NCBI RefSeq assembly: GCF_014168815.1
Contig: NZ_AP021972.1
Coordinates: 3,906,001-3,970,000, forward strand
Origin: Klebsiella sp. WP3-W18-ESBL-02
Lineage (GTDB): Bacteria > Pseudomonadota > Gammaproteobacteria > Enterobacterales > Enterobacteriaceae
Direction: 5' to 3'
Length of the DNA stretch: 64,000 bases
The notes below the pieces were generated by a model. The model was not told where the DNA came from, ran no database searches, and worked only from the letters and a program-made list of their open reading frames with translations. Both the position numbers and the translations under genes were made by a program. Positions 61,595-64,000 of this stretch are shown piece by piece. Positions within the stretch are counted from its first letter, which is position 1. The number at the start of each line of letters is the position of its first letter.

Positions 61595-62326
61595 ATGAAC
61601 CAACCAATGACTTTTATGTGGAACAACGAAACTGCTGAGATGGCGAAGAAAGCTGGCGCAACAGGCGGGATCAGCGAAACCGGCGCTTACGAGGGCGAAA
61701 TCGTTTCTGCGGTGTACACCTTCGGGAAAGATGGCAGCCAGTCCCAGGCGCTCGAACTGAGCCTGGATTCCAACGGGCTCAAGGCGAATTTCCTGCGCAT
61801 TAACTTCCTCGGCAAAGACGGCCAGCAGACTTTCGGCATGGGGCTGGTATCAGCGCTGATGTGGGTCGCCCAGGTCAAACAGGCGCAACCGCAGCAGGTA
61901 CAGGGCCAAAACGGCATCGAATGGCACTGCCCGGCACTGGTTGGCAAAAAGGTGGGCCTGTTCCTCCAGAAGGTGCTGTACACCAAAAACGACGGCGGCG
62001 ACGGCTACAAGTTCGAAGTGCGCCACGTTTTCCAGCCGGGAACGCGTAAGACCTACGCCGAACACGCTGAGAACGCCCCAGCAGAAGCGATCGCCGCGCT
62101 TGAAATGTCGATGAAGGATAAGGACGAACGTATTCACGGCGGCGCGCAGTTCTCTGGACCACGCAATACCCAACATGGCGGTAACCCTTATGCAAATCAG
62201 ACTGGCGGCGCGCCACAATCTCGTTTGCAGCAGAACAGCGGTCAACCACCGGTAGACTTTTACGACGATATCCCGTTCGCGCCGATCGGTCTTCCGTTCC
62301 CTTCTCACTCTATCTATGCGCTATGA
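61595..62326 (+). CDS. SSB-like single-strand DNA-binding protein
   Basis: A 243-residue protein with an OB-type N-terminal domain (GAYEGEIVSAVYTFGKDGSQ, ALELSLDSNGLKANFLRINF) and a Gly/Gln/Asn-rich linker (NPYANQTGGAPQSRLQQNSG). It contains the SSB partner-binding motif DDIPF near the end. Unusually, 15 further residues (APIGLPFPSHSIYAL) follow DDIPF instead of a stop. It would work with the preceding ATPase. Confidence 0.8.
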   Translation: MNQPMTFMWNNETAEMAKKAGATGGISETGAYEGEIVSAVYTFGKDGSQSQALELSLDSNGLKANFLRINFLGKDGQQTFGMGLVSALMWVAQVKQAQPQQVQGQNGIEWHCPALVGKKVGLFLQKVLYTKNDGGDGYKFEVRHVFQPGTRKTYAEHAENAPAEAIAALEMSMKDKDERIHGGAQFSGPRNTQHGGNPYANQTGGAPQSRLQQNSGQPPVDFYDDIPFAPIGLPFPSHSIYAL

Positions 62327-62481
62327 CACACACACATGACGAAATCAGGGTTGGCGCGGTGCGCCTTCCCTGGCTCAAAGAGAAAAACGGATGGTTGCTG
62401 CCGTGGGGTGAAGTCGTAACCAACCCACTAAAGGCGCAACGACTGGCTGAAGAACTTAACGAAAAGCAGGTGGCAGCATGA
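62323..62481 (+). CDS. Small phage protein, 52 residues
   Basis: MTHTHDEIRVGAVRLPWLKE, then KNGWLLPWGEVVTNPLKAQR and LAEELNEKQVAA. The start overlaps the SSB stop (ATGA) and its stop overlaps the methyltransferase start (ATGA), so it is translated in series with them. Unknown function. Confidence 0.75.
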   Translation: MTHTHDEIRVGAVRLPWLKEKNGWLLPWGEVVTNPLKAQRLAEELNEKQVAA

Positions 62482-64000
62482 GATACGGATCTGTTTGCAG
62501 TGGGATTGAAGCCGCCAGCGTCGCATGGGAGTCGCAGGGATGGCAACCAGCATGGTTTGCTGAGATTGAAGCGTTTCCGTCTGCTGTCCTGGCTCATCAC
62601 TGGCCGCAGGTGGCGAACCTCGGCGACATGACAAAAATCGCCGCTGCGGTGCGAACTGGTGATGTTGCGGCACCAGATGTGCTGGTGGGCGGCACGCCGT
62701 GTCAGGCTTTCAGTATTGCTGGCCTGCGCAATGGTCTGGACGACGAGCGCGGACAGTTAACCCTTTCTTACGTGGAATTAGCGAATGCAATCGACGACAA
62801 ACGCCGCGAGCGCGGAGAAGATGAAGCGATCATCGTCTGGGAAAACGTCCCGGGCGTCCTCAGCAGCAAAGACAACGCCTTTGGTTGCTTTTTGGCAGGA
62901 CTTGCCGGAGAAAGCAGCGAGTTGCAGCCAGCAGGGGGAAAATGGACGCACGCAGGTTGTGTGTCTGGACCACAAAGGATTATCGCCTGGCGCGTCCTTG
63001 ATGCTCAATTTTTCGGAGTGGCCCAACGCCGCCGCCGTGTGTTCGTTGTCGCAAGTTCTCGAAAAGACTTCGATCCCACAGCGGTACTTTTTGAGCTCAA
63101 CAGCGTGCGCCGGGATACTCCGCCGCGCCGAGAAACGCAACCGGAAATTGCCAGCTATGCTGGAAAACGCTCTGATGGCGGTAGTCACTGGGACAACCCA
63201 GCAAATCCACACACAACCCTGAACCAGTCCAACAATATTGGTGGTATTGGCGCCAGCAATCAGGAAATTTTCAGCCAGCGCGGATCTGGGCTTGTATCAG
63301 ACGCTTATTCCGATATTTCTCGCACATTGTTGGCGAAAGAAAACGACAGCACCGCAGAAGATTTGGACACCTACATTTTGGCATATGGCGGAGGCAATAC
63401 TGGCGGAAGTATCGATGTAGCAACAGCATGCACTGCCCATGGTGTGAGAATGGACTTTGACACAGAGACTTTCGCTGTCCATGGCACGCAAGATCCTGAC
63501 ACTAATCACGAGTTGGCTCATACGTTGGGACGTAATCATGGTCAGGAAAACGCCGTGTGTTATGGGTTTAAACCCGGCCAGGGCAGTAAAGCCGGTGGCA
63601 TTGGTTGGGCTGAAGAACAAGCCCCTACGCTGACTTCGGCACAATCAGGCACCAATCTGGCCCCAGCCATTGCTTTCGCGGAGAACAGTCGTGGTGAAAT
63701 TCGTTTGCAGGGCGGCGACGGGCAAATAGCAGGCCCTCTATCCACTGGCGGAGGTAAACCAGGAGAAGGCTTCCCGACAATAGCTTTCAGCTACAAAGAC
63801 CATGGTGCCGATGCGACCGTGGATATGTCACCAACGCTGAGAGCCGGTAATCACGATACCAGCCATGCAAACAGCGGTCAGCCACCTGCCATTTGCATCC
63901 AGCATGCGTCTATAGGTCGGCAGGATGCTGCTGGCCCGCAAGGCAAAGGCTATCAGGAAGATGTGGCCTTTACTCAGGATTCACGCGCATCTGCTGACGT
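62478..64000 (+). CDS. DNA cytosine-C5 methyltransferase (incomplete at window end)
   Basis: Motif I is YGSVCSGIEAASVAWES, motif IV VLVGGTPCQAFSIAGLRN with the catalytic PCQ cysteine, motif VI VWENVPGVLSS, and motif VIII FGVAQRRRRVFVVASS. Then comes a long variable target-recognition region containing phrases such as DMSPTLRAGNHDTSHANSGQ. Motifs IX and X must lie beyond 64000. At least 507 residues are open. Prophage orphan methyltransferases of this kind protect phage DNA against host restriction; no matching endonuclease is visible. Confidence 0.9.
   Translation, partial: MRYGSVCSGIEAASVAWESQGWQPAWFAEIEAFPSAVLAHHWPQVANLGDMTKIAAAVRTGDVAAPDVLVGGTPCQAFSIAGLRNGLDDERGQLTLSYVELANAIDDKRRERGEDEAIIVWENVPGVLSSKDNAFGCFLAGLAGESSELQPAGGKWTHAGCVSGPQRIIAWRVLDAQFFGVAQRRRRVFVVASSRKDFDPTAVLFELNSVRRDTPPRRETQPEIASYAGKRSDGGSHWDNPANPHTTLNQSNNIGGIGASNQEIFSQRGSGLVSDAYSDISRTLLAKENDSTAEDLDTYILAYGGGNTGGSIDVATACTAHGVRMDFDTETFAVHGTQDPDTNHELAHTLGRNHGQENAVCYGFKPGQGSKAGGIGWAEEQAPTLTSAQSGTNLAPAIAFAENSRGEIRLQGGDGQIAGPLSTGGGKPGEGFPTIAFSYKDHGADATVDMSPTLRAGNHDTSHANSGQPPAICIQHASIGRQDAAGPQGKGYQEDVAFTQDSRASAD

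Larger units (their letters stand above)
23104..64000. mobile_element. Contractile-tailed lambdoid prophage (partial; right end outside window)
   Basis: From the thrW core onward all genes are phage-like: invertase and tail fibres, baseplate, tail, head, terminase, lysis, antiterminator, replication, immunity, and a left operon with recombination genes. The order of head and tail genes (terminase, DUF1073 portal, Mu F-like, DUF2213, DUF2184 capsid, DUF4054, DUF3383 sheath, DUF3277 tube) is that of a known group of enterobacterial contractile-tailed phages. Apart from one G-tract frameshift and one IS insertion, all essential-looking genes are intact. Confidence 0.93.

Overview
The window is chromosomal DNA of a member of the Enterobacteriaceae. 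This rests on the E. coli common pilus (ecp/mat) operon lying next to a thrW (tRNA-Thr-CGU) phage attachment site, on IS630- and IS5-family elements, and on a lambda-like control region. I cannot fix the genus; the urea carboxylase/allophanate hydrolase operon is of the kind seen in Enterobacter, Klebsiella and relatives.

Host part (1-23103). A minus-strand nitrogen-scavenging operon runs allophanate hydrolase, urea carboxylase, GntR/FCD regulator, UrtA-like urea-binding protein. It is preceded by an exact sigma-54 -24/-12 promoter and a GntR-like palindrome. Next come a membrane diguanylate cyclase, a LysE/RhtB exporter and an autotransporter. Then follows the six-gene ecpRABCDE operon on the minus strand. 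Here ecpC (usher) and ecpD (tip adhesin) are each interrupted by a different IS630-family element. Each element has a TA target duplication, and removing it in silico restores an unbroken frame.

Prophage part (23104 to beyond 64000). A 46-base copy of the thrW 3' end marks one prophage edge; the integrase and the intact tRNA should lie beyond the right end. The phage has a contractile tail (DUF3383 sheath, tube, gp138-type spike, baseplate J) and lambda-type regulation, replication and lysis. From the edge inward: a DNA invertase with an invertible tail-fibre segment carrying two alternative fibre tips and two fibre-assembly genes; baseplate, tail and head genes; terminase; Rha; a lysis cassette (holin, endolysin, nested Rz/Rz1); a phage tRNA-Asn; a Q-like antiterminator; RusA and NinB; a DnaB helicase; an O-like initiator with 24-bp iterons inside its gene; and cII, cro and cI. 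Five copies of a 14-bp operator lie at the right and left control regions.

The left operon (plus strand) carries small genes, a leucine-rich-repeat gene of 23 near-identical 60-bp units, an ExoX-like exonuclease, a P-loop recombination ATPase, an SSB-like protein and a cytosine methyltransferase that runs off the window. The repeat gene varies at only three codons per unit, all on one face of the predicted strand, and an IS5-family element has separated it from its start codon. This gene is the most unusual object in the window. Other notable points are a -1 frameshift in the tail chaperone gene, a small-gene pair inserted antisense in the tail operon, and a G9-tract frameshift in an early gene.
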